Assembly: GCA_029858565.1 (NCBI GenBank)
Contig: JAOUEV010000009.1
Coordinates: 1-64,000, forward strand
Length of the DNA stretch: 64,000 nucleotides
Direction of reading: 5' to 3'
Source: Nitrospirota bacterium
GTDB taxonomy: Bacteria; Nitrospirota; UBA9217
A model generated the notes under the pieces. The model was not told the DNA's origin. It saw only the letters and a list, made by a program, of their open reading frames with translations, and made no database searches. This document shows, one piece after another, positions 34,754 to 45,418 of the stretch. The first letter of the stretch is position 1. Every line of letters begins with the position of its first letter. Both the position numbers and the translations under genes were made by a program.

Positions 34754-35533
34754 CTACTTTGGCTTGTCCTGGGGCATGGAGAAGGCCCGCAGCAGGTCGA
34801 TCGGCAGCGGGAAAACGATGGTGGTGTTCTTCTCGGTCCCGATCTCGGTCAGGGTCTGCAGGTACCGAAGCTGGAGCGCGGTCGGGTCCTTGCTGATGAT
34901 CGCCGCGGCCTCGCCCAGCTTGGTGGATGCCTGGAGTTCTCCTTCGGCGTGGATGATCTTGGCCCGACGTTCCCGCTCGGCCTGGGCCTGGATGGCCATG
35001 GCCCGCTGCATCTCCACGGGCAGGTCCACGTTCTTCACTTCCACTGCCGTGACCTTCACACCCCAGGGTTCCGTCTGATCGTCGATCACCTTCTGGAGCT
35101 CGGCGTTGATCGCCTCGCGGTTCTAGAGCAGGTCGTCCAGGGAGTTCTGGCCCAGGATGCTCCGGAGCGTGGTCTGGGAGATCTGGGATGTGGCGTAGAA
35201 ATAATCCTCCACCTCGATGATCGCCTTGCGCGGATCAATGACACGGAAGTAAATGACCGCGTTCACCTTGACCGTCACGTTGTCCTTGGTCACCACGTCT
35301 TGCGACGGCACGTCCATGGTCACGGTCCGGAGGCCGACGCGCACCATTTTCTGGATGCCTGGAAGCAGGATTATGAGCCCGGGGCCTTTGACGCCTCCCA
35401 CATCGGGAACACGCCCGAGGGTGAAGATGACCCCGCGCTCGTACTGTTTCAGGATCTTGAGCGTGTTGAACAGGAACCATGCAACGATGAAAACAAAGAT
35501 CATGAAACCAAGACCAAATGCCTGTGCGCCCAT
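34754..35533 (-). pseudogene. SPFH/slipin (stomatin-like) protein interrupted by an in-frame TAG
   Basis: Codes for a membrane-anchored SPFH protein: one N-terminal helix, [56 protein letters not shown], then after the stop [20 protein letters not shown] and a coiled-coil tail ([17 protein letters not shown]). The TAG on the minus strand (35125-35123) falls in DDLL-stop-NREAIN, where relatives have a residue such as Ser or Glu; the frame is otherwise intact on both sides. So it is a single nonsense change, a sequencing error, or a read-through site. ATG 35533 follows GGGAGG. Pairs with nfeD, as usual. Confidence 0.85.
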
Positions 35534-35608
35534 AACCAACCTCCCTGGTGTCGTGATACCGCGAATCTCAAGGAAACCGATGCCTGACGGTCGCCCCGGT
35601 TCCGTGGG

Positions 35609-36964
35609 TTACTTCTGAGATCGTGTTACCTTCAGCCGAAGACCATCCACTGCGACGACCGAGACCTTCTCGCCCTTCATGATCGATTCGTCGCTCCAGG
35701 CGTTCCAGTACTCGCCGCGCACGAATATCTGTCCCCTGTCGTTTTCGCTGATGTTCGTTCTCGCCTCGCCGATCAGGCCGACAAGACCCTCCTTGCCCGT
35801 GTCAACCTTGGACCGCTGCGCGCGGATGGCCACGGTCAGCGTCACAATGAACAGGAGCGCTGATGCCGCAACAACGGGGGCGATGACGGTCCAGGATATC
35901 TGGAGCGCCGGTTCAGGCGAGTCGATCAGCATCATGGAACCGAATGCCATGGCAATGGCTCCTCCCACGCCGAGCACGCCATGGCTGGTGATAAAGGCTT
36001 CGGCAATGAACAGGACGATACCCAGTATGATGAGCATGAGTCCGGCATAGTTGATCGGCAGGGTCTGGAGCGCGTAAAAAGCCAGGATCAGCAGGATCGC
36101 TCCTACCACGCCCGGGAAGATGGCGCCGGGATTGGAGAGCTCGAAATAGAGGCCGTAAAAGCCGAGGATCATCAGGATATAGGCGATATTCGGATTGCTG
36201 ATGATGCCCAGGATCCTGTGGCGGAAACTCATATCGTATGTTTTTACAGTTGCAGAGGACGTATGCAGGGTTTTCTTCCCCATGACCGTGTCTACGGTCT
36301 TCCCGTCTATCTTGGCGAGGAGTGTCTGGATGTCCGGCGCAATAAGATCTACCACTTTGAGCTTGAGCGCCTCGGTCTCGGTCGCGGAAACGGCCTTGCG
36401 CACCGCTTCCTCGGCCCATGCGGCGTTCCTGTGACGTTTTTCCGCGATGCCCCGAACCATGGCGGCAAGATCATTGGTGATCTTCTTTGCCATGGTCTCG
36501 TCCATCTTCCCTTCCATCTGGACCGGTGACGCGGAGCCGATCCGCGTGTTCGGCGCCATGGCCGCGATGTTCGCGGTCAGGGTGATGAAGACCCCTGCGG
36601 AGGCGGCACGTGAACCGTCGGGGGCCACATAGACCACCGTAGGAACCTCAGCGGCCAGCATCTTCTTTACGATCTCCCGTGTTGATTCTACCAGGCCGCC
36701 CGGGGTGTCCATCTGGATGATCAGGGCTTCGGCTTTCATTTCCGTAGCTCTATCAATGGATTTTATAATGTATTCAGCGATCACCGGAGTAATGGGATCG
36801 TCGATCCTGATCAGGAGAACAAAAGGTTTCGGCGTTTCTGATTGAACGGTCGTGGTCGGTTTGCTGTCTTCCTGTTCCGGAGCGGACAGGAGCATTCCTG
36901 CCGTGCCGGTCAATGCCAGGAGCAGGAAAAGTGAAAGAGCTATCCAGCGGCCAAATGTTCGCAT
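35609..36964 (-). CDS. nfeD: NfeD membrane-bound protease (ClpP-class)
   Basis: About 451 aa. Signal segment (about 5-25), a ClpP-like Ser protease domain (about 48-240: IIQMDTPGGLVESTREIVKK, VVYVAPDGSRAASAGVFITL with catalytic Ser in the ASAG turn), four or five transmembrane helices (about 250-370), and a C-terminal OB domain (about 385-450: LVGLIGEARTNISENDRG). Acts with slipin to cut membrane proteins. Lies 75 bases upstream of the interrupted slipin gene in the same direction. Confidence 0.9.
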   Translation of the reverse strand: MRTFGRWIALSLFLLLALTGTAGMLLSAPEQEDSKPTTTVQSETPKPFVLLIRIDDPITPVIAEYIIKSIDRATEMKAEALIIQMDTPGGLVESTREIVKKMLAAEVPTVVYVAPDGSRAASAGVFITLTANIAAMAPNTRIGSASPVQMEGKMDETMAKKITNDLAAMVRGIAEKRHRNAAWAEEAVRKAVSATETEALKLKVVDLIAPDIQTLLAKIDGKTVDTVMGKKTLHTSSATVKTYDMSFRHRILGIISNPNIAYILMILGFYGLYFELSNPGAIFPGVVGAILLILAFYALQTLPINYAGLMLIILGIVLFIAEAFITSHGVLGVGGAIAMAFGSMMLIDSPEPALQISWTVIAPVVAASALLFIVTLTVAIRAQRSKVDTGKEGLVGLIGEARTNISENDRGQIFVRGEYWNAWSDESIMKGEKVSVVAVDGLRLKVTRSQK

Positions 36965-37076
36965 GGGAAATAGGGTCTCCTAGGGGTGGGCGGGGATGAC
37001 AACCGTGCGACTCTACGACAAAATTATAACGGTTAGACGCCGCGCTGTCAAGAAAGGTACCCACGGGGAACAATGC

Positions 37077-37105
37077 TTGACTTGAACGGTCTTTTTCTGT
37101 AGCAT
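37077..37105 (+). promoter_or_regulatory. Candidate promoter of rsmD
   Basis: TTGACT (37077-37082), 17-base spacer, TAGCAT (37100-37105). The predicted start leaves only about ten bases of leader before ATG 37122 and there is no clear ribosome-binding site. Confidence 0.55.
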
Positions 37106-37121
37106 CGTTCCACGGATCATT

Positions 37122-37676
37122 ATGCGAGTTACCGGAGGAACAGGAAGAGGAAAGCGGCTGAGGGTCCCGGCGGGAGACCGCGTCCGTCCCACATCTGACA
37201 AGGTCAAGCAGGCCCTGTTCAATATCCTGGGGGACCGGGTCACGGGAACGGCGTTCCTCGATCTTTTTGCGGGCGCCGGCGGAGTGGGTATTGAGGCGTT
37301 GAGCCGGGGAGCCAGCCGCGTGGTGTTCGTGGACGACGACCGGAAATCGCTCAAAGTGATCCGGCTGAACGTCGAGGATTCGGGGTTCGGGGATCGGGCC
37401 GAGGTCATTGCGGCCAAGGCCGAATCCTTTATCAGGAAATCGGAGGAACGGTTCGCTGTTATTTTCCTGGACCCGCCGTACAGCCTTGAGATCAGGCCTC
37501 TGCTGGAGCAGATCGCTGATTCGGACCTGCTGGAGCCTGATGCTGTCGTGGTCGCAGAGCATTTCAAGAAGCAGTCGTCGCCAGCGCAGGCGGGAATGCT
37601 CACCCGATATCGCGAAGCTGTGTATGGCGATACGGTGCTGGCATTCTATAAAAAAGAAACAGGCGGTAAGGGGTAA
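37122..37676 (+). CDS. rsmD: 16S rRNA (guanine-966-N2)-methyltransferase RsmD
   Basis: About 184 aa. MRVTGGTGRGKRLRVP and RPTSDKVKQALFNIL are the RsmD opening, LDLFAGAGGVGIEALSRGA is the SAM-binding motif I and FLDPPY the catalytic motif IV. Methylates G966 in the 30S subunit. Upstream of coaD, a very common pairing. Confidence 0.93.
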   Translation: MRVTGGTGRGKRLRVPAGDRVRPTSDKVKQALFNILGDRVTGTAFLDLFAGAGGVGIEALSRGASRVVFVDDDRKSLKVIRLNVEDSGFGDRAEVIAAKAESFIRKSEERFAVIFLDPPYSLEIRPLLEQIADSDLLEPDAVVVAEHFKKQSSPAQAGMLTRYREAVYGDTVLAFYKKETGGKG

Positions 37677-37705
37677 AGGGTGAGGGGTGAGGAGTGAGGA
37701 GCAAA
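37665..37705. repeat. G-rich tandem (GGTAAGGGGTAAAGGGTGAGGGG)
   Basis: Degenerate GGGTGA/GGGTAA/GGAGTGA units spanning the rsmD stop. A similar string is at 59474-59500. No complementary arm is seen. Confidence 0.5.
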
Positions 37706-37766
37706 ACCGCGCCGTCCTCGCGAACTTCACGCTGTTCAGACTATCTAAGCCTTTGGAGGGCCAGCA

Positions 37767-38273
37767 ATGAAACGCATAGCCGTTTATCCCGGAACCTTTG
37801 ATCCGGTAACCTATGGTCATGTTGACCTGACCGAGCGGAGCCTTCGCATGTTCGATAAGGTGATCATTGCGATCGCGGCCAATCCCAAGAAGGCGCCGCT
37901 GTTCACCCTGGAAGAGCGTATAGACATGTTCCGGCGTGCCATTGGCAAGAAACATAATGTGGAGATCGAGGGATTCGATTGTCTTCTTGTTGATTATATG
38001 AAGCGGAAGAGGGCGGTTGGCCTGATCAGGGGTCTCCGTGCCGTGTCCGATTTCGAGTATGAACTTCAGATGGCCCTGATGAACCGGAGACTTGACAGCT
38101 CTGTGGAGACCGTGTTCCTGATGCCGAGCGAGGAGTATTCCTTTATTACCTCGACGATCGTGAAGGAGGCGGCGAGCTATGGCGGCGATGTTTCGAGCCT
38201 CGTGCCGAAGACCGTGGTTGAGAAGTTGAAGCGGAAGTTCGGGAACAAGCAGAAGTGCTCAGCCGGATCATGA
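37767..38273 (+). CDS. coaD: Phosphopantetheine adenylyltransferase
   Basis: About 168 aa. Penultimate step of coenzyme A synthesis. AVYPGTFDPVTYGHVDLTER holds the nucleotide-binding motif, KKAPLFTLEERIDMFRRAI and IRGLRAVSDFEYELQMALMN are also diagnostic. Ends convergent with, and overlapping by six bases, the TrmH-type gene. Confidence 0.95.
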   Translation: MKRIAVYPGTFDPVTYGHVDLTERSLRMFDKVIIAIAANPKKAPLFTLEERIDMFRRAIGKKHNVEIEGFDCLLVDYMKRKRAVGLIRGLRAVSDFEYELQMALMNRRLDSSVETVFLMPSEEYSFITSTIVKEAASYGGDVSSLVPKTVVEKLKRKFGNKQKCSAGS

Positions 38274-39089
38274 TCCTGAAGAGCGCTGGCGCAGCGCTTC
38301 GTAGAGAAATACAGCTACCGACGTCGCCGCATTCAAGGACTCGATGGTCTCTGCCATGGGGATGCGGACCCGGTGATCGGCTTGAGAGGTGATTTTTTCC
38401 GGCAATCCAGCCCCTTCCTGTCCAACGATCACCACCAGCGGCTTTCTCATATCTAATTCATAATGCGTTATCCCACCACCAAGGGTCATTGCAGCTGTTT
38501 GGAGTCCATTATCGGCGCATTTCTTGACAAAAAGCTCTACATCTCCCACTTTTACCACTGGTAGTCGAAGAATACTGCCCATGGATGCGCGTAAGGTCTT
38601 TGGGTTATATGCATCAACAGTATTTCCGGCAATTGCTACGCCCGATGCACCGGCTGCTTCCGCTGTTCTTAAGATCGTGCCGAGGTTCCCGGGATCCTGA
38701 AGCTGGTGGCACAGGACAATGAGCTTTGAGCTATGGGCAATGAGCTGTTCTTCCGTATGAGCCGGCATCTCCACAAGGGCCATTACCGGCTGGGGTGTTT
38801 TGCTGTCGCTCAGCTGGTCCATCAGGCGGTCCGAGATCCAGAGCAGAGGAACACCGCTCTTTTCCGCCAGATTGATCACTCCCTTGCCATGATGTTGGGT
38901 CAGCGAGGTCGCGGCAATGACCTGTCGCACCCCGGTCTTATCACGTAGCGCTTCCTCGACCATCTTGACGCCTTCGATCAGGAAAGCCTGCTCCTTTTTC
39001 CGGACCTTGGCATCGGATAAGGAAGCGAGGAACTTATATGCTTTATTCTCTTTGCTGCTGAGCGGAGTATGAGGGGACGTGCGATCCAT
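38268..39089 (-). CDS. TrmH-family RNA 2'-O-methyltransferase
   Basis: About 273 aa. N-terminal substrate-binding domain (EQAFLIEGVKMVEEALRD) and C-terminal SPOUT knot: QLQDPGNLGTILRTAEAAGA, PLVVIVGQEGAGLPEKI, RIPMAETIESLNAATSVAVFLYEA. Methylates rRNA or tRNA; RlmB-like or TsnR-like cannot be told apart here. Confidence 0.88.
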   Translation of the reverse strand: MDRTSPHTPLSSKENKAYKFLASLSDAKVRKKEQAFLIEGVKMVEEALRDKTGVRQVIAATSLTQHHGKGVINLAEKSGVPLLWISDRLMDQLSDSKTPQPVMALVEMPAHTEEQLIAHSSKLIVLCHQLQDPGNLGTILRTAEAAGASGVAIAGNTVDAYNPKTLRASMGSILRLPVVKVGDVELFVKKCADNGLQTAAMTLGGGITHYELDMRKPLVVIVGQEGAGLPEKITSQADHRVRIPMAETIESLNAATSVAVFLYEALRQRSSGS

Positions 39090-39146
39090 GGGCAGGAGTA
39101 TACCATGGCAGGCATGCAGGGGAAATGGGAAAATGGGATTATTTTA

Positions 39147-39174
39147 TTGACTTTTTCCATGTATACGATATACT
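39147..39174 (+). promoter_or_regulatory. Candidate promoter of argS
   Basis: TTGACT (39147-39152), 16-base spacer, TATACT (39169-39174), 38 bases before ATG 39212. A GCGGAG site lies in the leader. Confidence 0.65.
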
Positions 39175-39211
39175 GACACGCTTGTAACGTGCGGAGAATA
39201 TACGGAAATCA

Positions 39212-40885
39212 ATGAAACAGACACTAACGGAGATCCTCCTTCAGGCCCTGCGCCGGGCAAAAGATAAAGGCGAACTGAAGCTCGAAACCCAGCCGACCAT
39301 CACGCTGGACACCCCGAAGGACAAGAACCACGGCGACCTCGCCACGACCATGGCCCTGGCTATGGCCAAGGCAGAAGGCAAGCCTCCCCGGAAGGTCGCC
39401 GAGACCATCCTGGCGAACATTCAGGATGAGGAAGGCATCATCGCGAAGACCGAGATCGCGGGGCCGGGGTTCATCAACTTTTTCCTGAAGCAGGATAGAT
39501 GGCGTAAGACGCTCTTTGACATCGACGATCAGGGCCACGAGTTCGGGTTCAAGGACATCGGCAAGGGCGAAAAGGTCCAGGTCGAGTTCGTGAGCGCCAA
39601 CCCGACGGGACCGCTCCACGTAGGGCATGGTCGGGGTGCCGCTGTTGGCGACGCTCTGGCGAACCTGCTGGCCGCGGTCGGTTACGATGTGCAGCGGGAG
39701 TTCTATATCAATGATGCCGGGCGGCAGGTCAAGCTCCTTGCTCGATCGGTGTACAGCCGATATCGGCAGATGCACGGCAAGGATGAACCTTTTCCAGAGG
39801 ACGGCTATCACGGCACGTATATAAATGAAATTTCGGCATCCGCATCAACATCGGCATCAGTCGGACTTGAGTATATCGATAGATCCTTTGAAGAAAGCGA
39901 GCGGGCCTTTGCTGAATACAGCAAGGACCAGATGCTTGCGGACATCAAGAAGGACCTGGAAGATTTCGGTGTCCGCTTCGATGTCTGGTTCAGCGAGAAA
40001 AGCCTGCTTGCGGACGGTTCAGTTAAAAAGTCGATCGAGGAACTGAAGGAGCGCGGTTTTGCCTACGAACAGGACGGCGCGCTCTGGCTCAAGTCCACGG
40101 CCTTTGGCGATGACAAGGACCGGGTGATCATCAAGAAGGACGGCGAGTACACCTACCTTGCCACGGACATCGCCTACCACCGCAACAAGCTGGCCCGGGG
40201 GTTCAGCCAACTCGTGAACATCTGGGGCGCGGACCATCACGGATATATCCCTCGCGTACAGGCCGTGATACAGGCTTTTGGCCATCCCAAGGATTCGCTT
40301 CATGTCATTCTGATCCAGCTGGTGGCCATTCTGCGCCACGGCCAGCCGGTACCCATGTCCAAGCGCGCGGGCACCTTTGTGACCTTGCGTGACGTGGTGG
40401 CTGACGTAGGCGCTGACGCGGCACGGTACATTTTCCTGACGCGGAAGACCGACAGCCACCTGGACTTCGATCTCGATATTGCGAAAGAACAGTCCCGGGA
40501 GAACCCGGTCTACTATGTGCAGTACGCTCATGCGCGCATCTCGAGCATCTTCCGCGAGACCGAGTCCCGGGGCATAAAGATCCCTGCGCGGGAGACCGTG
40601 CAGATAGATCTCCTTGACCTTGAAGAAGAACAGAACCTGATCAAGGCCCTGGCCCGGTTCCCTGAGATGATCGAGGAAGCGGCCCTGGCATATGAACCGC
40701 ACCGTTTGACGTTCTATCTCCAGGACCTGGCCGGCACGCTGCATAATTATTACTACAAACATCGCGTTATTGACGCTGAGAACCCGGCAAAGACCGGCGC
40801 GCGGCTCTTCCTGATGAAACAGATCAGGATCGTCATCCAGAGCGCTTTGAAAATACTCGGTGTTGCAGCTCCTGAAAAGATGTAA
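39212..40885 (+). CDS. argS: Arginyl-tRNA synthetase
   Basis: About 557 aa class I synthetase. N-terminal Add-1 domain, then ANPTGPLHVGHGRGAAVGDA with the HIGH motif, LVNIWGADHHGYIPRVQAVI, the KMSKS-like PMSKRAGTF and the C-terminal anticodon-binding DALR domain (LTFYLQDLAGTLHNYYYKHR). An in-frame stretch ISASASTSASVG at about residue 207-218 is encoded by CATCGG-like tandem DNA (39832-39864) and looks like a recent insertion after YHGTYINE. Confidence 0.95.
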   Translation: MKQTLTEILLQALRRAKDKGELKLETQPTITLDTPKDKNHGDLATTMALAMAKAEGKPPRKVAETILANIQDEEGIIAKTEIAGPGFINFFLKQDRWRKTLFDIDDQGHEFGFKDIGKGEKVQVEFVSANPTGPLHVGHGRGAAVGDALANLLAAVGYDVQREFYINDAGRQVKLLARSVYSRYRQMHGKDEPFPEDGYHGTYINEISASASTSASVGLEYIDRSFEESERAFAEYSKDQMLADIKKDLEDFGVRFDVWFSEKSLLADGSVKKSIEELKERGFAYEQDGALWLKSTAFGDDKDRVIIKKDGEYTYLATDIAYHRNKLARGFSQLVNIWGADHHGYIPRVQAVIQAFGHPKDSLHVILIQLVAILRHGQPVPMSKRAGTFVTLRDVVADVGADAARYIFLTRKTDSHLDFDLDIAKEQSRENPVYYVQYAHARISSIFRETESRGIKIPARETVQIDLLDLEEEQNLIKALARFPEMIEEAALAYEPHRLTFYLQDLAGTLHNYYYKHRVIDAENPAKTGARLFLMKQIRIVIQSALKILGVAAPEKM

Positions 40886-42094
<1,209 letters not shown>

Positions 42095-42128
42095 TGAAGT
42101 TCCCCCTGATTCAGAAGCAAAAGCATTC

Positions 42129-42218
42129 TCTCACGAAGGCACGAAGACACGAAGGAATGCTAAAGAACAGACGCAGATTCGACGTTTCTCCTTTGCGGGC
42201 TCCGTGGCTTCGTGCGAT
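42129..42218. repeat. Hairpin repeat, family A
   Basis: The left arm TCTCACGAAGGCACGAAGAC (from 42129) and the right arm GGGCTCCGTGGCTTCGTGCG (42188-42217) pair imperfectly. It sits in the tgt-yajC spacer and is a sister of 3921-4001. Confidence 0.75.
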
Positions 42219-42274
42219 ACATAGATTTTTGATTCTAGTTTAAATGTTTGAATAAATTCCAAGGAGGAACATCC

Positions 42275-42613
42275 ATGTTCGTTTCAATAGCACACGCAAT
42301 GGGCGCGCCGGGCGGCGCCGCAGGACAGCAGGGCGGAGGAGGGTTCTCGGGTCTCATCATGATGGCCGTTATCTTCGGCATATTCTACTTCATCCTGATC
42401 CGTCCCCAGCAGAAGAAGATGAAAGAGCACAAGAAGATGGTCGACGAACTCAAGAAGGACGACAAGATCATCACCGGCGGCGGCATCTACGGCGTGGTCA
42501 AGGCCACGTCGGAGAACACGGTGACCGTGGAGATCGCCGACGGCGTGCGGGTGAAGCTCTCGCGCGGGTCGGTCGCCCATGTGCTGACGAACGAAGAAGC
42601 CAGCAAGGAATAA
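42275..42613 (+). CDS. yajC: Preprotein translocase subunit YajC
   Basis: About 112 aa. One transmembrane helix (about 26-45: LIMMAVIFGIFYFILIRPQQ) and the conserved KKMKEHKKMVDELKKDDKII then GGGIYGVVKATSENTVTVEI. Accessory of the SecDF complex. ATG 42275 follows AAGGAGG. An 86-base element separates it from secD. Confidence 0.94.
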   Translation: MFVSIAHAMGAPGGAAGQQGGGGFSGLIMMAVIFGIFYFILIRPQQKKMKEHKKMVDELKKDDKIITGGGIYGVVKATSENTVTVEIADGVRVKLSRGSVAHVLTNEEASKE

Positions 42614-42616
42614 TGC

Positions 42617-42702
42617 AAAATCCAGAATGAAAAATGTAAAATGACGGCGAGCGCGAAACGCTCGTCCGGTATTTCGCATTTCGAACTTTTTGTTTTGCAC
42701 TT
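42617..42702. repeat. Hairpin repeat (GCAAAATCCAGAATG / CATTTCGAAC.. arms)
   Basis: The left arm TGCAAAATCCAGAATGAAAA and the right arm TTTCGCATTTCGAACTTTTT with TGTTTTGCACT form a loose stem. A third style of tandem-unit hairpin, between yajC and secD. Confidence 0.6.
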
Positions 42703-42720
42703 GATCTGAGGAGGAATTCC

Positions 42721-44292
42721 ATGAAAAAAAGCATTCAGTGGCGGCTCGGCCTGATCCTGCTGTCGGTGATCGTGGCGCTGTTCCTGTTCCTGCCGTCCAC
42801 GCCCATTGGGGCGAAGCTGCCTGATGTGTGGAAACAGAACGTGTCGAAGATCGCTCTGGGGCTCGACCTCCGGGGCGGCAGCCACCTTGTCATGCAGGTG
42901 GAGACGGACAAGGCCGTGGAAGCGGCGGTGGACAACATCATCGCGGACCTGCAGACCACTGCGGCGTCGCAGCAGGTGAAGGTGGTCTTTACGCGCAGCG
43001 GCCAGGACATCACCGCGAAGTTCGAGGAATCCCTGGAGGAAAAGGTCCGGGATTTCGTGACAAAGACCTATGCCGTGCTGAAGGAAACGTCCCGGGGCCG
43101 CGGCGAGCTGATGTTCGCGCTCGATCCGGTCCGCGCGACCGAAATGAAGGATGATGCGGTCCGGCAGGCCAAGGAGCGGACCGAGCGCAGGATCAACAAG
43201 TTCGGCGTTGCCGAGCCCAATGTGTACAAACAGGGCAGGGACCAGCTGGTGATCCAGCTGCCGGGCATCAAGAACCCCCAGGAGGCGATCTCCTTCATGA
43301 AGACCGCCGGCAGGCTCGAGTTCAAGCTTGTGGACACCGAGTCGGACCTGCAGAAGGCCCTGTCCGGAAAAGTGCCTGACGGCCGGGAGATTCTGTACAG
43401 CGAGGGAGTGGGCGAGTCGGGCAAGATATCCCGCCAGCCCTATATTCTGCACAAACAGACGCTCCTGACCGGCGACCGGCTGAAAGAGGCCAAGGTCGGC
43501 ATAGATGAATACGGCAAACCGTCGGTGAGCATCACCTTCGACGGCGATGGGGCCCGGGTGTTCGAGCGCATCACCGGGGAGAACGTGGGCAGGCAGCTGG
43601 CCATCGTGCTTGACGGCATCGTGCATTCCGCTCCGCGTATCAAGGACCGCATCTCCGGCGGCAGCGCCCAGATCACCGGCAGTTTCACCCATGACGAGGC
43701 AGCGAAGCTGGCTATCGTGCTGCGCGAGTCGCTTCCGGCACCCATGAAGGTCGTGCAGAACGTCACGGTAGGACCGTCGCTTGGCCAGGATTCGATCAAC
43801 AAGGGGGTCCGGGCGGCGCTCATCGGCGGGCTGGTCGTGGTGGTGTTCATGGTCGTGTACTACGGCATGTCCGGCATCATCGCGGACTACGCCATCGTTC
43901 TGAACCTGGTGCTGCTTCTGGGCGCCATGGCCTTCCTGAACGCGACGCTGACCCTGCCGGGCATCGCCGGCATCATCCTGACCGTCGGCATGGGCGTGGA
44001 CTCGAACGTGCTGATGTTCGAGCGCATCCGCGAGGAGATCCGGGCGGGCAAACCTCCGCGGCCTGCCATCGACTCGGGTTACGACAAGGCGTTCCTGACC
44101 ATCCTGGACTCCCATGTGACCACGCTGATCACTGCCGCCATGCTGTTCATGTTCGGCACCGGCCCTATCAAGGGCTTTGCGGTCAGTTTGAGCCTGGGGA
44201 TCATGATCAATCTCTACTCGGCGCTCGTCGGCACCAAGGTGATCTTCGATATCATCAACGCCAAGTGGAAGCTGGAGAAACTGAGCATTTAA
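42721..44292 (+). CDS. secD: Protein translocase subunit SecD
   Basis: About 523 aa. One N-terminal helix, GLDLRGGSHLVMQVETDKAV (D1), a large periplasmic P1 domain with KFGVAEPNVYKQGRDQLVIQ and GDGARVFERITGENVGRQLA, then five helices (about 350-510) with GVDSNVLMFERIREEI and a closing ...GTKVIFDII. Uses proton flow to pull pre-proteins out of SecYEG. secF follows after a family B hairpin. Confidence 0.96.
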   Translation: MKKSIQWRLGLILLSVIVALFLFLPSTPIGAKLPDVWKQNVSKIALGLDLRGGSHLVMQVETDKAVEAAVDNIIADLQTTAASQQVKVVFTRSGQDITAKFEESLEEKVRDFVTKTYAVLKETSRGRGELMFALDPVRATEMKDDAVRQAKERTERRINKFGVAEPNVYKQGRDQLVIQLPGIKNPQEAISFMKTAGRLEFKLVDTESDLQKALSGKVPDGREILYSEGVGESGKISRQPYILHKQTLLTGDRLKEAKVGIDEYGKPSVSITFDGDGARVFERITGENVGRQLAIVLDGIVHSAPRIKDRISGGSAQITGSFTHDEAAKLAIVLRESLPAPMKVVQNVTVGPSLGQDSINKGVRAALIGGLVVVVFMVVYYGMSGIIADYAIVLNLVLLLGAMAFLNATLTLPGIAGIILTVGMGVDSNVLMFERIREEIRAGKPPRPAIDSGYDKAFLTILDSHVTTLITAAMLFMFGTGPIKGFAVSLSLGIMINLYSALVGTKVIFDIINAKWKLEKLSI

Positions 44293-44297
44293 AGACG

Positions 44298-44355
44298 GTA
44301 GGGGCGGCCCTGCGTGGCCGCCCGGGTCAGGGCAACCACACAGGGTTGCCCCTAC
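44298..44355. repeat. Hairpin repeat, family B (GTAGGGGCGGCC ... GTTGCCCCTAC)
   Basis: Ends GTAGGGG/CCCCTAC are inverted. Inside are a GGCGGCC/GGCCGCC stem and a GGGCAACC/GGGTTGCC stem, so the RNA or DNA can fold as a cruciform. Near-identical copies at 56774 and 59918; each lies between genes of one operon. Confidence 0.9.
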
Positions 44356-44388
44356 ATCAAAATGACAAAAACGGTTTCGGAGGCAACA

Positions 44389-45297
44389 ATGCTGCAAATA
44401 CTGCATAAGACCAACATCAATTTCATGGGATGGAAGAACCTGTCCTTCTCGATCGCGGCGGTCATGATCTCGCTCGGGCTTCTCGCGCTGGTCCAGATCA
44501 GCCGCGGCAAGGCGAACATGGGCATTGACTTCGTCGGCGGCACCACGGTGCAGTTGAGCTTCAAGGACCGCCTCCCGATCGACGAGGCGCGGACCGCGCT
44601 CGACAAGGCCGGGTACCAGGGGTTCACTCTCCAGGAGTTCAGCGACGGCAACAAGATCCTGATCCGGCTGAGGGAGCATGAGGGCGTCGCCGAGAAGGTC
44701 GTGGGAACCATCAAGACCGCATTTCCCGCCAGGCCGTTCGAGGTGGACAGTACGACCGAGATCGGGCCGACGATCGGAGCGGATCTTCAAAAGGACGCGC
44801 TGCTTGCCGTGGTCTTTTCGGTGATCGCGATCATCATCTATATAGCTATCCGGTTCGAGTTCAAGTTCGGCGTGGCAGCGGCCATCGCCACGATCCATGA
44901 TGTCTGCGCGGTGCTCGCAGTCTTCTGGATCATGAACAAGGAGATCAACCTCCTGATCGTAACGGCTCTCCTGACCCTGGCAGGTTACTCCCTGACCGAC
45001 ACGGTCGTGGTCTTTGATCGCATCCGGGAGAACCTCAAGAAAGCGAGAAGGGAGCCGTTGCCGCAGCTCGTGAATGACAGCATCAACGAGGTCCTGTCCC
45101 GGACGATCATCACCTCGCTCACCGTGGTGCTCGTGCTGGTGCCGCTCGTCATGTTCGGCGGGGAGGTCCTTCACGACTTTTCGCTGGCATTGCTGCTCGG
45201 CGTAATGGTCGGAACGTACTCCTCGGTGTTCGTTGCAAGCCCGATCCTGGCCGTGTGGCACGCGAAGGCCGGCGGTCAATTGATCAGGAAAAAATAG
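44389..45297 (+). CDS. secF: Protein translocase subunit SecF
   Basis: About 302 aa. Six helices with GIDFVGGTTVQL in the first periplasmic turn, TTEIGPTIGADLQKDAL before helix 2, and SLTDTVVVFDRIRENLK, which is the SecF signature. ATG 44389 follows CGGAGG; the open frame above it lies in the family B repeat. Partner of SecD. Confidence 0.96.
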   Translation: MLQILHKTNINFMGWKNLSFSIAAVMISLGLLALVQISRGKANMGIDFVGGTTVQLSFKDRLPIDEARTALDKAGYQGFTLQEFSDGNKILIRLREHEGVAEKVVGTIKTAFPARPFEVDSTTEIGPTIGADLQKDALLAVVFSVIAIIIYIAIRFEFKFGVAAAIATIHDVCAVLAVFWIMNKEINLLIVTALLTLAGYSLTDTVVVFDRIRENLKKARREPLPQLVNDSINEVLSRTIITSLTVVLVLVPLVMFGGEVLHDFSLALLLGVMVGTYSSVFVASPILAVWHAKAGGQLIRKK

Positions 45298-45336
45298 TCC
45301 CACGGGCGCCAACAGAGAACCAAGGAATATATCCGG

Positions 45337-45368
45337 TCCCCTCCCGTTACGGGAGGGGATTCCTTTTT
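45337..45368 (+). terminator. Rho-independent terminator after secF
   Basis: TCCCCTCCC (45337-45345), 5-base loop, GGGAGGGGA (45351-45359), then TTCCTTTTT. Confidence 0.88.
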
Positions 45369-45418
45369 GGCGCCAGGGAAGAGCGGGTGAAGCAGGATAG
45401 CACCGTACGAGAAATACT

